Assembly (NCBI GenBank): GCA_029449245.1 | Contig: JANATF010000003.1 | Span: forward strand, 1,798,001 to 1,862,000 | DNA from: Mortierella alpina | Taxonomy: Eukaryota > Mortierellomycota > Mortierellomycetes > Mortierellales > Mortierellaceae | Direction of reading: 5' to 3' | DNA length: 64,000 nt | In this document: in pieces, positions 35,212-47,563 of the stretch | Position numbering within the stretch: the stretch's first letter is position 1 | Layout: each line of letters starts with the position of its first letter | Notes under the pieces: generated by a model | The model's input: the letters and a program-made list of their open reading frames with translations, nothing else | The model's database searches: none | What the model was told of the DNA's origin: nothing | Program-made: the position numbers and the translations under genes

Positions 35212-36933
35212 TTACTTCTGCAGTTCACCAACAGCAAACAGCTTTCCCAATGTTGGTCCAGCAAATTCGTTAATCTGTTTGCAGTAGTTGTCGATCTGTC
35301 CCGAAATCAAAAGATGGTCCAGACGGCTGGGCTCGGCAGGGAACTTGAACATGGAGTCAACATCCTCGTTGGGCAGAGGAGCCTGACCAGCCTGCGCACG
35401 ACGGGCGTTCTCGGTCTTCTACAAGGTGGACCAAAGAGGAAACGAGTAATAATGGAGAATAGAAAACACATGTGAGTCGGATTAACCAAGGCCTTTCAAG
35501 CGCAATGTCCTGCAGGCAAAAACTGGGTAGTCGATATCATCAATGCTGGACAACATACTCTGTTGAGGATGTAAGCGGCCTTCTTCTTGTTCTCGCGCTC
35601 GACACTGCGCTGCCAGTAGGCGTAGTTGCCCTGCTCCTGGTGGTGATCATCGATGGTGTCCATCAAGTTCTCGAGGTTCTTGGCAACGTAAGGGTCGAGG
35701 CTCAAATCAAGCATGTCGAAGCTTGGGGCGAGGACCGACTTGTTGTTGTTGCTAAGCGAAGCATTTCCGTGCTTGTAGGTGGTCAAGTGAGAGGTCGAGA
35801 CCTCAACAGACTCGTCAGTGGTCTCGAGCTCAAAGAGGAGAGCCTTCAAGAGAGCAGTGTTGCGGATGGTGATAGGCAGTTCCTCGAAGACATTGGAGAA
35901 TGACAACTTGGCCTTGGCAAGAGCCTCGCTTGTGAACTTCTTCTCCTTGTAAAGCTTCATGAAGGCAGGGGTGAGGCGAAGGGCGCGGAGGTGGAGGTTG
36001 CCCATGGAGGAACGAGCGACATCTAGAGTGAATAGAGTACAGTTGCATAAGGATCATCACTTGAACCGATCTTGTGTTCCTTTTCACAGTATGTTTTTGC
36101 GTGCAACCACTGAATCACAATCTTTCCCTGAAATCCCAGTGCCTTACCGTGAATGATGAGGACAGACTTGCTCAACGCCTGCTGGAACTCGAACTGGTGC
36201 TCAATCAGAGACTGGTTCATGAAGTTGCCCATGTTGGTTGACTGGTACCAGCCGACAGAGTTATCGTCCACGTTAACCTCGCGCAAGCAGCGCATCATCT
36301 GCAGCTGGTATTGAGATCCTATTGTACATCAAAGCAAGTAGTCCTGTAGGAGTCAGAATCCGCAGTCGAGGGGGTGCTCAAGAGTCGCCGTAGAAGAAAA
36401 TCAGGTCCTTTGAAAAACTGTACCCTCGAAATCCTCAGAATCCTGGTTCTTGGGCATAGGGAACGAGTGGGTGACCTCGAGAACTCCGTTGACATCCAAA
36501 CCCATCAACTGGCCAGTGACCGTGGCGGGGACAGACTCACGGCAGTGCTTGACAATCTTGAGAACGACCTGCGATGACAAGCCATGGATGAAAACGGGGG
36601 ATTAGAGCAAGGCCGAGATGCCTGTTATCATGCCTAGTCAAGTGGTGACGAGATGAGATCTCGATCCTGCTCCAGTCTAACGTGATGATGGCGCCTGATG
36701 ATGGACGCACTGGTTCCAGTATGGTGTTGCGCTGCTAGGCAGGTTTTGCGCCAAGACAAAAGTCGTCGGTCTGCCAGCCCTAAACGCCTTTTCTTCTGTT
36801 CCTCGATTTGATGATTGGGATTGTGTGATTGTGGTGTAGAGTGATGCCTTACCATGGCATCCAACTGGACAGCGTGGATGGGGACGGAGCCCTCAATGTC
36901 AAGAGCAGCAGACAACTCCTTGTTGGCAGGCAT
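35212..36933 (-). CDS. Translation initiation factor eIF3 subunit h
   Basis: Five exons: 36933-36853, 36568-36424, 36318-36148, 36022-35559, 35418-35212. They encode 355 residues. The MPN domain begins IHAVQLDAMVVLKIVKHC and includes VGWYQSTNMGNF, but lacks the JAMM zinc residues, as expected for the non-catalytic h subunit. The C-terminal half is helical (RENKKKAAYILNR). Subunit h sits in the eIF3 octameric core and helps re-initiation; it is absent from budding yeast but present in most other fungi. The gene shares a 361-bp upstream region with the divergent RRS1 gene. Confidence 0.94.
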
Positions 36934-37294
36934 GATGGATGCTGTGTTGAGAGAAGGAGAGGGGAGTGAAGTGGGAATGGTGTGTGCGATTCGAGCAATG
37001 GGACGACGATCAATTTTATGCAATCGTGCGTGCCTGTCTTTCGTTTTTGCACCTGCCCACAGCCAGTGTGGTCAACCGCCTGTTTTTTTGTTTGCAATTG
37101 CTCGCACTCTGCAAAGCCACGGGAAGGGTGCATCGCATGGCCTGCACCTCGCAACGATATCTTCGTTTGCATTTTTCACAACAACACGAGAGGCTTATGC
37201 CCTCAACATCGTCTTTCTTTTTTTTTTTCTTTTTTTTCCTGCATTCCTCGCACTCACTCTCCCACACCGCACATCTCATATATCATATACAGCC
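36934..37294. promoter_or_regulatory. Bidirectional promoter, eIF3h / RRS1
   Basis: A translation factor and a ribosome-assembly factor diverge from 361 bp. A C/T-rich stretch and a TATATCATATA-like element (about 37278-37289) sit next to the RRS1 ATG. Shared growth-linked control is plausible but not shown by the sequence. Confidence 0.45.
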
Positions 37295-38414
37295 ATGGAC
37301 GTCTCCGGAGTTTTGGAAGCTCACAAGCAAAAGTTCAAGAGCATCGCTGTCGAGGGAAAGTTGATCCCCGTCCAGTACGATTTGGGTCTGTTGACCGCCT
37401 TTGACGAGAACCCTGTCGACACCGCAGAGCTTAAGTAAGTAGAACAGCAACAGCAACAGCAACAGCAACAGTTAGAACACACCTGTGCCTCTCCTTTGAA
37501 TTCGCATCTTACTCTTCTATTCCTATGGGCTTCTCTCTCCCAATGTTCGTTTCTTGCAGCAGGAACAAGGACGAGTATCTTCAGGCACTCTCCAGAGACA
37601 ACGCCCAGCTTCTTTTCAACGAGATCTTCCAGCTTCAGACGATATCCGACGACAATGGAGTGATGGCCATGCTTCCTACCCCAACAACCCTCCTTCCCCG
37701 TGAAAAGCCCCTCCCCAAACCCAAGCCCGAGACCCGCTGGGAGAAGTTCGCCAAGGCCAAGGGTATTGTCAACAGGAAGAAGGAGCGCATGGTCTACGAC
37801 GATGCCTCAGGAGAATACAAGCCCCGCTGGGGTTACAAGGCCATCAACGACGATGGAACCAAGGACTGGATCATCGAGGTTCCTGCAGGTTCCAACCCCA
37901 TGGAGGACCAGTACGGCGCCCGGAGAGAGGCAAAGAAGGAGCGCATTGACAAGAACGACAAGCGTCGCCAGCGCAACATGGAGGAGGCTGCTGTTGCCAC
38001 CAAGATGGATCAGAAGGCTGTCAACAAGGGCGATCGCCCCAACATGGACAATGTTCGTTCGATGAAGAGACGGGAGATCGAGAACCAGATTTTGATCAGC
38101 AAAAGCTCGACCGCCAGCGCTGGAAAGTTCGACGCCTCCATCAAGGGAGACTTGAAGCCCAAGGGTATCAAGCGTCAGTTCGAGTCAACCATCACAGACA
38201 TGTCAAAAGAGAAGGCCGGCAATATGAGCATTCTGGACAGGGTCGTTGGAAAGAACGGAGAGGACCTTGTGAACGTTCGCAAGGTAAGGTTACCCTGTGT
38301 TTTCACCCTATTCCTATCACTGTCGAAATGCGAATCGTACTATGAACTAACCATGCAAGTCGATGCTCTTGATCGTAATGGTAGGCTATCAAGTCAACAA
38401 AATCGCGTCATTAA
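37295..38414 (+). CDS. RRS1: Ribosome biogenesis regulatory protein Rrs1
   Basis: Three exons: 37295-37434, 37560-38283, 38385-38414. They encode 297 residues; the last exon codes only AIKSTKSRH. The conserved block runs from IPVQYDLGLL through LPREKPLPKPKPETRWEKFA and MVYDDASGEYKPRWGYK, diagnostic for Rrs1. The C-terminal half is highly basic and likely carries nucleolar localisation signals. With Rpf2, Rrs1 brings 5S RNP into pre-60S particles. Intron 1 contains an AACAGC-type repeat. Confidence 0.94.
37443..37471. repeat. (AACAGC)n microsatellite in RRS1 intron 1
   Basis: About five tandem six-base units just after the first 5' splice site of RRS1. Confidence 0.85.
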
Positions 38415-38579
38415 AACAGCATTCGCACCATCACCAACACCACCGCCACAAAATAAACGTATATCATTTTGCATTGCCACTATCCGCCTGTCTCTTCGCA
38501 TCGCATACTGAATCTACATGCGCAGATTCTCACAAGGGACATGTTTTTAATGGTAACGATGCCCCGTTGGCACCGACTT

Positions 38580-40307
38580 CTAAACAACGGAAGATCCAGC
38601 GAACAGCGCTCCCGCCATTGCAATGGACAGGACCGCAAACACAGCATAGCGCAAAGTCTGGGACTGATTGGGATCACCAATCTCGAACGTATGATCCTGC
38701 CATTGCGATGCATCGGCTTGGACTTCTTGCTTTGACTGGCTCTCATTTTGTGCACTATCTGGGTACACTATCGCTCCCTCCACTGCTGATTCACTCTCGG
38801 CCTCTGCAGAGCTCGGCTCTTTGGGCTCTGTTAGTTCTACATTCTGGACATTGCCGAAAAAGTCCGTAAGCAGCACCTGATAGAGAGATGGTAGATGCGT
38901 CAGATATATAGGGCGATTGCGTCGTTAATCTCGGGTATCTACTGTATCGGAGGATTCGTTAGATTACCTGGTCCAATGGTCTCTTGAAAAGGTCATCGCG
39001 CACTCCAGGCGTTGAATGGAGAAGATTGTAATCATAAGTATCAAACTTAATGAGCGAAAAAAAAAAAAAAAAAAAAAAAGTGGCATAGGTAAGTCTACGG
39101 TCCATCACTTCGAGAAATTTCAACGATGGAAGATATTTCCACGGTCACCTACCAAATCCTTCAAAGTGGCCTTTGATCCCTTCTCCACCTTTTCGAGAAG
39201 TTCCAAGACATAGTATGTGAATCGGTCGATGACAGCAACGCCAATGTCGGGGTCGTCATGATGCTAGATACACAGGATTTTGCGACCCAAGATGTGGTCG
39301 TCAGTCAAGATATCCTCGAGAGCAGTCGAGGTTCATACACTGAAATTGTTATCCCCATCAACGTACCGAGTACGAGCTCTCGTCGAGTTTGCTGCTTCCG
39401 GTGGCCAAGATATTGGGAGAGTGGATTTTGGTATACATGGTGTTGGCTTGGCAAGTGTCGATCATAAACAGGATCTCGTTGTATCGCTTCTTCTCGTGCA
39501 TCTGCTGGAAAGCAGCTCCAAGGTCATAGGCACTGATTTCCTCCGCGTCCTGGAACTTCAAGAACTCCTCGCCACCGTGTCCTGTCATGTAGACCAGAAT
39601 GTTTGATTGATCGTCTGTTAGCAGGCGCTTTGACCGCGGGGTTTCCTTTGCAACACGGCCTAATGGTAATATCAAGAGCAGGGGTAGAGCGGTAGGCAAT
39701 TAAATCTCTCTGAAATAGCTCGAGCTCTTGCATCATGAACTGGATCTGCTTTGGCAAGGTGGCATCATACCGGTCAGCAGACGAATAAAGTTCTCGACGG
39801 TCACTTCGTATCCGCGATAATCAACCTCGACATTTTCACCATAGAGGTCGAGGTGTCGGCCTCGGTTGTTGAAGACTGTGGCAGGGAAGATGTTCCGCGA
39901 GTTGCATGCAACATCGTCAGCAAGCATCATGATGATATTCGAGTCCGGGATCCCGAGTCGCTTGACTGTCCTGTACATAGAGAGGGTATTGGCGATATGG
40001 CGGTAGTTGAACCAGAATCTCGATGTGCACACCTACGGATATACAAAGAACGGCGTGGTTGGTAGTGCGACTCACACCCAGTTCAGTCCATGAGATGCTA
40101 GAGTAACGTTGTATGTTGACCGTCTGCGGGAATTCAGAAGCATTTGGCAGCCCAACGTACCAGAACTGCCCAGTTGTTCGTGTGCCCACTCTTGCTTTTC
40201 GCAAAGAAGCCCTCCACATCGTCCTGGTTGGTGGTCACAGAAACCGCAAGCGTGGATGCAAGACACACGCTTGCGGCAATGTACCTGAGTATTGTTCCTG
40301 GCTTCAT
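38580..40307 (-). CDS. GPI8: GPI-anchor transamidase catalytic subunit Gpi8/PIG-K
   Basis: Six exons: 40307-40161, 40032-39771, 39659-39367, 39263-39153, 39045-38968, 38876-38580. They encode 395 residues. An N-terminal signal peptide precedes the C13 (legumain-like) protease domain: [28 protein letters not shown], the catalytic His in VYMTGHGG and catalytic Cys in [13 protein letters not shown] lumenal linker and one C-terminal transmembrane helix ([18 protein letters not shown]) complete the type I topology. The enzyme cleaves the C-terminal signal of proteins in the ER and attaches GPI. The acceptor of intron 4 sits next to a 23-nt T tract on the coding strand. Confidence 0.93.
39057..39079. 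repeat. A23 homopolymer (intronic T tract of GPI8)
   Basis: Twenty-three adenines on the plus strand, read as a polypyrimidine tract 11 nt upstream of the exon 5 acceptor of the minus-strand GPI8 gene. Confidence 0.9.
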
Positions 40308-40517
40308 GTAATGCTGGCGATAGGCGACGTGTGATGGTGATGATGCGCTGAAAGAGAGACGACAGCGGCGGGCTGCGTTCTTGCGAAGCAATGAAGTGCA
40401 GGGCGAGGGTAGGTGGCTTTGCAGGCTACCGCAGACCAAACTCCTTCCTGCGGACTGCGAGCATTTTGACATAACATCCACCAGACACGACAGGACAGTG
40501 CAGGACACGTACTCAGC

Positions 40518-42860
40518 ATGAACAGAGGCATCGGGCTTGTCGTCTACGGAGACTCAGACAGCTCCGACGACGAAACATCCATGGCAGTGCCTTCCTCCAC
40601 ATCAACAATGGAATCAGGCATGTCACGTACTCGTAGGACATTGAATCGCAAGAAAGGATCAGGGCTGAAGAGCCAGAGCCTCGCCTAATCAATCGCCCTT
40701 CTTCCTGCGTAACGCATACTATCAATAGGGACGAGCAAGGAATCCACAGCCCAACAGAGGTCTAATATAGTCGCAGAAAAGGTATGAAGCTCAGACACCG
40801 TCAAAGCAACCTAATATACGTTATGACGAAGAAACCGTCGTCGACCATCGCAACCAACAACATCTGCCGCATACCTATCCAATTTTAGGACTTAGGTACC
40901 AACTGATCTCTCGATCATGCACTCGATTCAGGCGTCTTTTATGCACTCTGGAATGTCGGAGGTTGTTAACCAAGAGATACGCTACGTTCTTTTTGCATGC
41001 ATTTGGATCCAGACCGACCCTTGCCTCAAGACACAATATCTGCACGGTCACTGCTCAGCACCGCCTCTACAGGGAGCGACTCACTCAACAAAATTGCTTC
41101 TGCGAATCTCATGCGACAAGGGCTCGCATCCAAAGAACAAAGTGAAACGAATTTTTCTGGAGCTGCAGAAGGTTCGTTTATCCGATCTGGATCAGGGACA
41201 CCATTGCCGGCAGATCACAGCGCGGCTGCAGAGATCATGAACACACCGACTGAAGGGAGGAGCCCGCGTGGGATTCCGACCGAGAGGATGTCTGGAGTAG
41301 AAGGAGTGCGGGATCAGAGCGACAACGGCGTGCATCAGCGAGTCAGCCCTGGCGATCTCGACAATGATCGCGGCGCATTGATGAGGGCGCTACTCAAGCC
41401 CAAACCTATCCTTGGCGTTGACAATTTTGGAATCCCGGCTGAACCCACTGGCGAGATCAATCCAGCTGTACAGGTATACATATACATCGCGCGTACTTGT
41501 TTTTCTGCTTTGAAAATGCAGGCACAGACATGGGTTACACCTCATGCGGCTTTCGTGATCGACCGTGTCTTCTACAAGTGATTTATTTGGGCGTGGGAAA
41601 ATCCAGATCTGGATACTTGGAACGCCCAGTATGCGTCATTGGACCGTTGAGAAAGGGTGACCAGACAAGGAAAACGACGAAGGACAATGACAAGGAGAGA
41701 CCAAAGGTCGACAGAAATGAATCAGAACGTCGCTGTAACTAACCCGGTTTCTGATAATCATGAGTTTTGACGGGAAAAAAGGGTCTGGGAGAGATGCTCG
41801 ATGAATTCAGTACAGGAGGCTAATGATTGTATCATTCCTTCCTTGGCTTAACTCTAGGCCAAGATGGAGCAATTTCATCACGTCAAGCTGACGCGTGGAA
41901 TCCACTTTAACCAGTCGCTTATGAGGAACAAGAACTTTCGAAACCCGCACATTTATACCTCCCTGGTCGAGTTCGTAAAGCTGAATGAGACTGGGTCCAA
42001 TTTTGAACAAGTAGAGTTCTTTGACTTTGGCGGCTATGGCCCAGAATCCTATGCTACCGGTATAGGTAAGTCATCTCTTCATGTCGTCGGCGAGTTCCGC
42101 GGTGTTTCCCCCCCCCCCCCCCCCCCCCCCCCCGGAGGGAGGCGGGGCTTAGGTGGATCCTGTGCTCTCTTGCTTTGGGTACACTTATTGACGAGGGCGA
42201 GAGCTCGGAGATGCATGCAGTGTAAAAATGATGATCCTCGTTATCTTGTGCAACGATGGCAGGTTTAACTGAGTGCCCTTTCTGCCATGCACGTACGCGA
42301 GTATTAAGAGCAGGCTCTTAAAAATACGGTGCTAATAAGTGCGCGACATTGGGGTTCTTGGTTGCGGCAAAGCGGCATCAGGTTTTCCAGCATCTCATTT
42401 CTTAAATGTTGATTGCTCTTGAAGGTTACTTTACCGCAAAGATGGGATAGAAAGGTCTAGAAGGTCAATGGAAGAGACTAAAGGGCCACGTTTACAAACG
42501 ATCGCTCTTTTTTTTTGTGTTTTTCGCGCTCACACGTTGTATATTGTATTTTTACATACTGTCGACTTTACAGCCGAGGCACAGAAACAAGCTTCCGAGA
42601 GACTGGCGCAACAGCAAGCTTTGGCCAGATCACAATTGCAGTTTGTCCCAGGGTCCACTGTTCAACCTGGTGTGCCTTTTGTTACAGCAAACGGTACCGG
42701 TGGAGAAGTCCAAGGCGGTATTACCTCAAGACCACAGGCGCCAGCCTCCTTCACATCGTCTGGCGCTCCTGTTTCGTCTGGAACACAAAGGGGACGAAAA
42801 AGCAAGTGGGATGTTTCCCAACCGGTAGATGATCCAGCCAGCAAACGCTCGCGCCATTGA
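40518..42860 (+). CDS. SAP30BP/HCNGP-like splicing and transcription cofactor
   Basis: The last three exons are secure: a block ending at 41473, then 41858-42065 and 42574-42860. They carry the HCNGP domain: PILGVDNFGIPAEP, IHFNQSLMRNKNFRNPHIY, LVEFVKLNETGSNF, FGGYGPESYATGI and AEAQKQASERL. The C-terminus has RGRKSKWDV, a UHM-ligand motif by which animal SAP30BP binds RBM17. The N-terminal part starts MNRGIGLVVYGDSDS, typical of the family, but its splicing is uncertain. The best in-frame model is 40518-40626, 40790-40895, 41059-41473, giving 374 residues. An alternative acceptor at 40975 would add 28. Human SAP30BP assists splicing of short introns. Two introns here (384 and 508 nt) are unusually long for this window. 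Confidence 0.85.
42108..42133. repeat. C26 homopolymer in a SAP30BP-like intron
   Basis: Twenty-six consecutive cytosines inside the 508-nt last intron, ending in GGAGGG. Such tracts are slippage-prone and the exact length may be a sequencing estimate. Confidence 0.85.
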
Positions 42861-44173
42861 GATGAAATAAAGTTATCGCTGGATAATGTCACTACCGTGA
42901 AGAGGTAATGTGGCCTACAAGCGAAGTGCCTGATACTTTTGGGCCTGTCTCACGCAGTCAGGGGTATGAAGCAACGCCTCGCTTGCAACGGGCGTGGTTC
43001 CAGACTCCAATACGGGGTCAGCCCTCGCTCTCTTTGCATCAACAACGTTTTAGCCGGATGCTGAGAGACGGCAGGATAAGGAGGTTGCGCATGACGATGG
43101 ACGCGCGTCATGCAGAGCCAGCTCTGAGTAGTCCAGGGGTGGAGATCGAATACACCCGCAGGACAGCAAATCAAAGGCCATGGACCGAGTTGCCTACAGC
43201 TTGGTCCCTGACGCCGTAACAATCTCCTCTACAATATGATCAATATACTCCTAGTACCCAGACCTATAGTGGTTGTACCTGTTTCTAAACTAACGCTGGA
43301 GCCCCGAGGCCAGCTCTCCTCAACGCCAGTTCCTGTGATTTGCTACCCGGTACACTTCATCGAGATAATGGAGTACCAATTTTCTTCATCAATTCTAGAT
43401 GTGCATTAGAACAAGTAGGTACAACGTTGGAAGGCTTATGTTATGTAGCTCCATCCACAATGCACCCCATAATTGCGCTGACGGTACAACTGTACAGTAC
43501 AGCGTATCGGTATTGTTATTGAACTCGAGTCGACAGCATTGACAAAACAAACAGATGGACCTTTTTTCTTCGTTCTATCATTTCTATTTTTGCGCTGACG
43601 ATATGTTAGCAGAAATAGATCCAGCGGTTGTCTTCAACACTTCTCCGGAGCGGACTCAATTGAATTGGTTTAAAGTGCCAAAGAAACAGTGCACGTATGC
43701 CAGCAGCAGTACCCCATTATCACAACAGACAAGGGTTCAAGGGAGATTGAAAAAAGAAAAGATAAAGCTACACATACCCTGCTTCCCATCTCAACGGCTT
43801 TTTCACCCCTCTTCTTTTCTTTGCTCTCCACTTCTTTGCTGCCATTCATTTTTTTTCTCGGCATTTGCGGCATTGCAACATTCAATTCACGCCATAACGA
43901 TCTCTTGTCTGTGTTCCTGAAAGAAAACTGCAAAGCACAAAGAAAAAGAACACAAAGCACGCTTGTCTATAATCTCTTGTCTATAATCTCCTTTTGCCTG
44001 TTGTGCTCCCTTTGATAATTCTCATTTTCACGCGTTGACACCATCTTGCATAGCAACGACACAGATCGAGCTCCCTCTTTTCAATTCCCTGCCATCCACT
44101 CTTCCGCGTGCCTCTCCTTGTTGATCCTGAACCCTTTTGCCCGCTCTGCCTATCAGCACGCGTCGTTTCCTCC
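42861..44173. other. Intergenic region upstream of the Skt5-like gene
   Basis: A 1.3-kb gap. The first part presumably holds the SAP30BP-like 3' UTR. The last ~400 bp are C/T-rich, like other leaders here. Open frames at 42908-43219 and 43555-43920 have no recognisable protein character. No RNA gene was seen. Confidence 0.4.
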
Positions 44174-47100
44174 ATGCCTTTCTCTACTGCAACGACAACG
44201 GGCCAACTTCCGCCCGAAGATGCAGCTCCCGTTTCTTGCGTGCCCCCTGCTTCTGAGACAGTTGGCACTGCCAGCAGTGCCGCACCTCAGAGCCCCTCGG
44301 AGGCGTCGGCCCAGCCTTTAAATAGTCTTGGCCATCCACAAACATTGCCGCTCCAGCAACAGACTTCAGCAGCGCACGGTGCTGATAATCTGGCGAATGG
44401 CCAGTCGCCTCCTCTAACCGAGCGATCAAGTGAAAAATGCAACGAGATGAATAATGACGGCCTTCAACAACAGCCTTCCTCCCAAAATACGCCAACACAG
44501 TCGCAGCTTGCTCCTCTGCATCTTGACATTGGAAACCTCAACTCATTTTCTAATGAGATCGAAAGCTACCTCTCCTCGTCCTCCTCGCCATCGTGCCTCT
44601 CCTCAGCGTCGTCCTTGAACCAATTGCCCTCGATCTCTTCATTTCCTGAGCAGAGGCAAGGCGAACCTTGTCACACGCAAACTTCTCGAGATACTGTAAA
44701 CACAAACACTGTGCTCTCTGCTGCGTCTACTCTTCAGTGCACCTTCGGCACAGGCACAGGTCCAAACGAGGAGGCTTCAGCCCACTTCCCGTCTGTGACG
44801 ACAGTCGGCAGTTGCCTCCCCGAAGCCGTCGACTCTGTTGTCCAAAGCATAAAGACCGCGCCCACCGATACAGCCTCAGCCACACCAGCATCGTCTTGTT
44901 CCAGCTCGGCCACGTCTTCAAAAGACCAGCCTTTTCCCTCTGCTTCTTCCTCAGCTCAGGACAACTCTCCTTCACACCACCCTAACGATCACACCATGGC
45001 ACCCTCTATCACGCAAACACACACGTTGACAACCGAATATTTCGTGACAACGTCTAACGCTGAATCAAGCGATCATGACCAGGCCTCGCCAAGGCTCTCA
45101 TCTTCCTCATCCTCAACCTCAATATCGCTTTCGTCCACATCATCAACCAGCCGGCGTGGATATCAACTGCGCGACGACTCTGCCCCGGGTTCAAAGACAG
45201 CTAGCATGGCACCCCTTCACATCCCTACGAACGACGATTTTTTGAAACCTATACCTCAAAAGTCCGAGGATTGGGCTGCTCTCGTCGACACGCCGGCTTC
45301 TCCGATTCAGGCTCATCATCATATTATGGCTGGACAGCCTCAGCAACTCCGAGCTCTAATGAACCTTGGCGGAGGTGGATATAGCGATTCTCCTGCGCCA
45401 GAGGACGTCACAGGGAACGGCCCCTCCGGCGATTACATGCAGCACACCTCCCACCAGCAGCACCTTCAGCAGCCATATTCGGACCCAGCAGGCTCACCTC
45501 ATCACAATAATCCATATCAAAACTACCAACACCATAACTCTACATCCTCTGTTCCCTTGCAGCAAACAGGTACGAGAAAAAAAAATTGCAAGCAACGTGT
45601 AGGGTCTGCGCCTTCTTGTGCTATTCTTATTTTGACACAAAGTGTATTTTACATTGTGTCCCTTGTTTACATGGCACAATAGAACTCAATGGGTCTATCA
45701 ATGATAACCGGCGGTCCTTTCGAAAGTCTTGGGCAGCTACAGAGAACTTGAACGGCCCTTTTTCTTCCCCAAATGGATACATGACCCCTCCAAGACATGC
45801 CGGCGAGGTCAATGGCTGGTCATCCCCGCGTCTCCCGAAGCAGTCTAGTGTGGCCACCTCGGTTTCGTTGTTGACCGATGCTGCTGTGCTTGCCAAATAC
45901 CGTGAGACCGCCATCAAGACGAAGGATGCCTCAATCCAGCTCTCTTATGCGAAGTACTTGCTTGAGATTGGCGACCCTTGCCCCCCCGGTACGTCGCTCA
46001 CCCCTGAGGGATCCCCTCGTTCCTCCTCGGCGGCTGGTCCCGGTACAGATTCACCCCCAGTATCGGGCCCTCCCACTCCAACCTCAACACAGCAGGATTC
46101 TCAAAATGGCAAGAAGCAATTGACGCTCGAGGCCATCTATTGGATTGACCGATTGGCCAAGGAAGGCCAGCCAGAGGCACAGTTCATTAAGGGAACGTGG
46201 TACGAGGAAGGCTCGTATTTGTGCAAGAAAAACCCGGACAAGGCCGTTCGTTACTTTCAATCAGCTTCCAAGGGCGACTATGGTCCTGCACACTACAAGT
46301 ATGGCTACAGTTGTGAAAAGAAAAAGGACAACAACAAAGCCGTGATGCTCTATAAGAAGGCTGCCATCCACAACGATGTCCCTGCGAGCCACGTAAGTAG
46401 ATCCTACCGTAGTTGGTTCATATCGACACTTTGACAGCTTAATTGACCGCTGACCCTTCGTTCTCTCCCTTTCTGCTCATAATAATAGCGCTTGGCTGTC
46501 ATCTATCTGTATGGAGAGTTGAGCCAGAGTAAGAATATGAAGGCGGGCCTTCAGTACCTCAAGCGCGCTGCCTCATTCGCGACTGAATCCGCCCCCATGG
46601 CGCCATACGTCCTCGGACTCATCCTCTCTCGCGATTTTGATAAGAAACTTGCCATCCCAGACGACATTGCCTTCCCTGACGACGGCGAGGCCCTAGAATG
46701 GTTCCGAAAGTCGGCACAACTTGGTTACGGCCCAGCCAGCTACAAACTCGGCTACTGCTACGAGTATGGCTCTCTTGGTTGCCCCATCGACCCTTTCCTT
46801 TCGGTGCAGAACTACGAGCGTGCGGTTCTTGCAGGGGACAGTAATGGCGAGGCCGAGATGGCGTTGAGTGGGTGGTACCTCTCCGGTGCAGAGGGCTGTT
46901 TTGCGGCCAATGATCAGCTCGCGTTTGATTATGCGGCCAAAGCTGCAGACAAGAAGCTGCCCAAGGCGCAATACGCGATGGGATACTATCACGAAGTGGG
47001 TATTGCCACACCCATCGATCTGGACAAAGCCATGGAGTCTTATAAGCTGGCTGCTCAGAACGGCAACAAGGATGCACAGAAGCGACTGGAGGAGCAGGCT

Positions 47101-47190
47101 GCAACCCACGATAAGATGGGTCACAAGAACAGCATCCGTCGACTGAAGCAAGGGCGCAATGCCAAGGATCAGAGCTGCAGTATCATGTAA
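44174..47190 (+). CDS. Sel1-repeat chitin synthase activator, Skt5/Chs4-like, prenylated
   Basis: Three exons, 44174-45569, 45683-46392 and 46489-47190, encode 935 residues. The first ~570 residues are disordered: Ser/Thr/Pro/Gln/His-rich with long Ser runs. From VSLLTDAAVLAKYRETA onward there is an array of Sel1-like (SLR) repeats, recognisable by A-x-Y-x-L-G-x-x-Y patterns (AHYKYGYSCE, ASYKLGYCYEYG, AQYAMGYYHEVG). A basic tail follows, and the protein ends CSIM, a CaaX box for farnesylation. This layout matches Skt5/Chs4 activators, which recruit and stimulate chitin synthase at the bud neck, septum or hyphal tip. First in-frame ATG chosen. A related Sel1 protein with another client cannot be excluded. 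Confidence 0.88.
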
Positions 47191-47563
47191 AGAACCCCCC
47201 CCCCCCCCTCCTTCTGCCCTTTGTTTTTTGTTGTACTTGTAGAATACCTCGGCCCACCTCCGTTCTCGCATTGTAGTGTAATTTTTGTTTTCCCCACGCC
47301 CATGGCAGTTCGTCATCGCCTACTATAGTTTTCTTTTTTTGCATTGATGTACTTAAACCGAAATACAGCAAAATATGACGCCTTACTCGGTACATGTCAC
47401 AACTGTTTGAACCTGTTTATTGAGGCGAACGTAGACGCAGGAGGCGTCTTCAAAGGAGTAACGTGAAGAAATGAAGCTTTATGACTGAACCACTGCACTG
47501 CGAAGAACTATGTACAGGATGAAAGAGCAGAATAAAAAGGAAAGCAAAGAAGGGAACCGACCC
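47191..47563. other. Convergent 3' region
   Basis: This contains the 3' flanks of the Skt5-like and RHAMM-like genes. A short C run at about 47196-47208 follows the Skt5-like stop. No gene was seen. Confidence 0.4.

Noticed and set aside
40782-40806. A 25-nt intron in the SAP30BP-like gene that would join two open frames
   Set aside because: Too short for a spliceosomal intron; the alternative model with a longer intron from 40627 keeps the frame.
42908-43920. ORFs at 42908-43219 and 43555-43920 as genes
   Set aside because: Biased composition, no domain and no splice partner; they look like chance frames in intergenic DNA.
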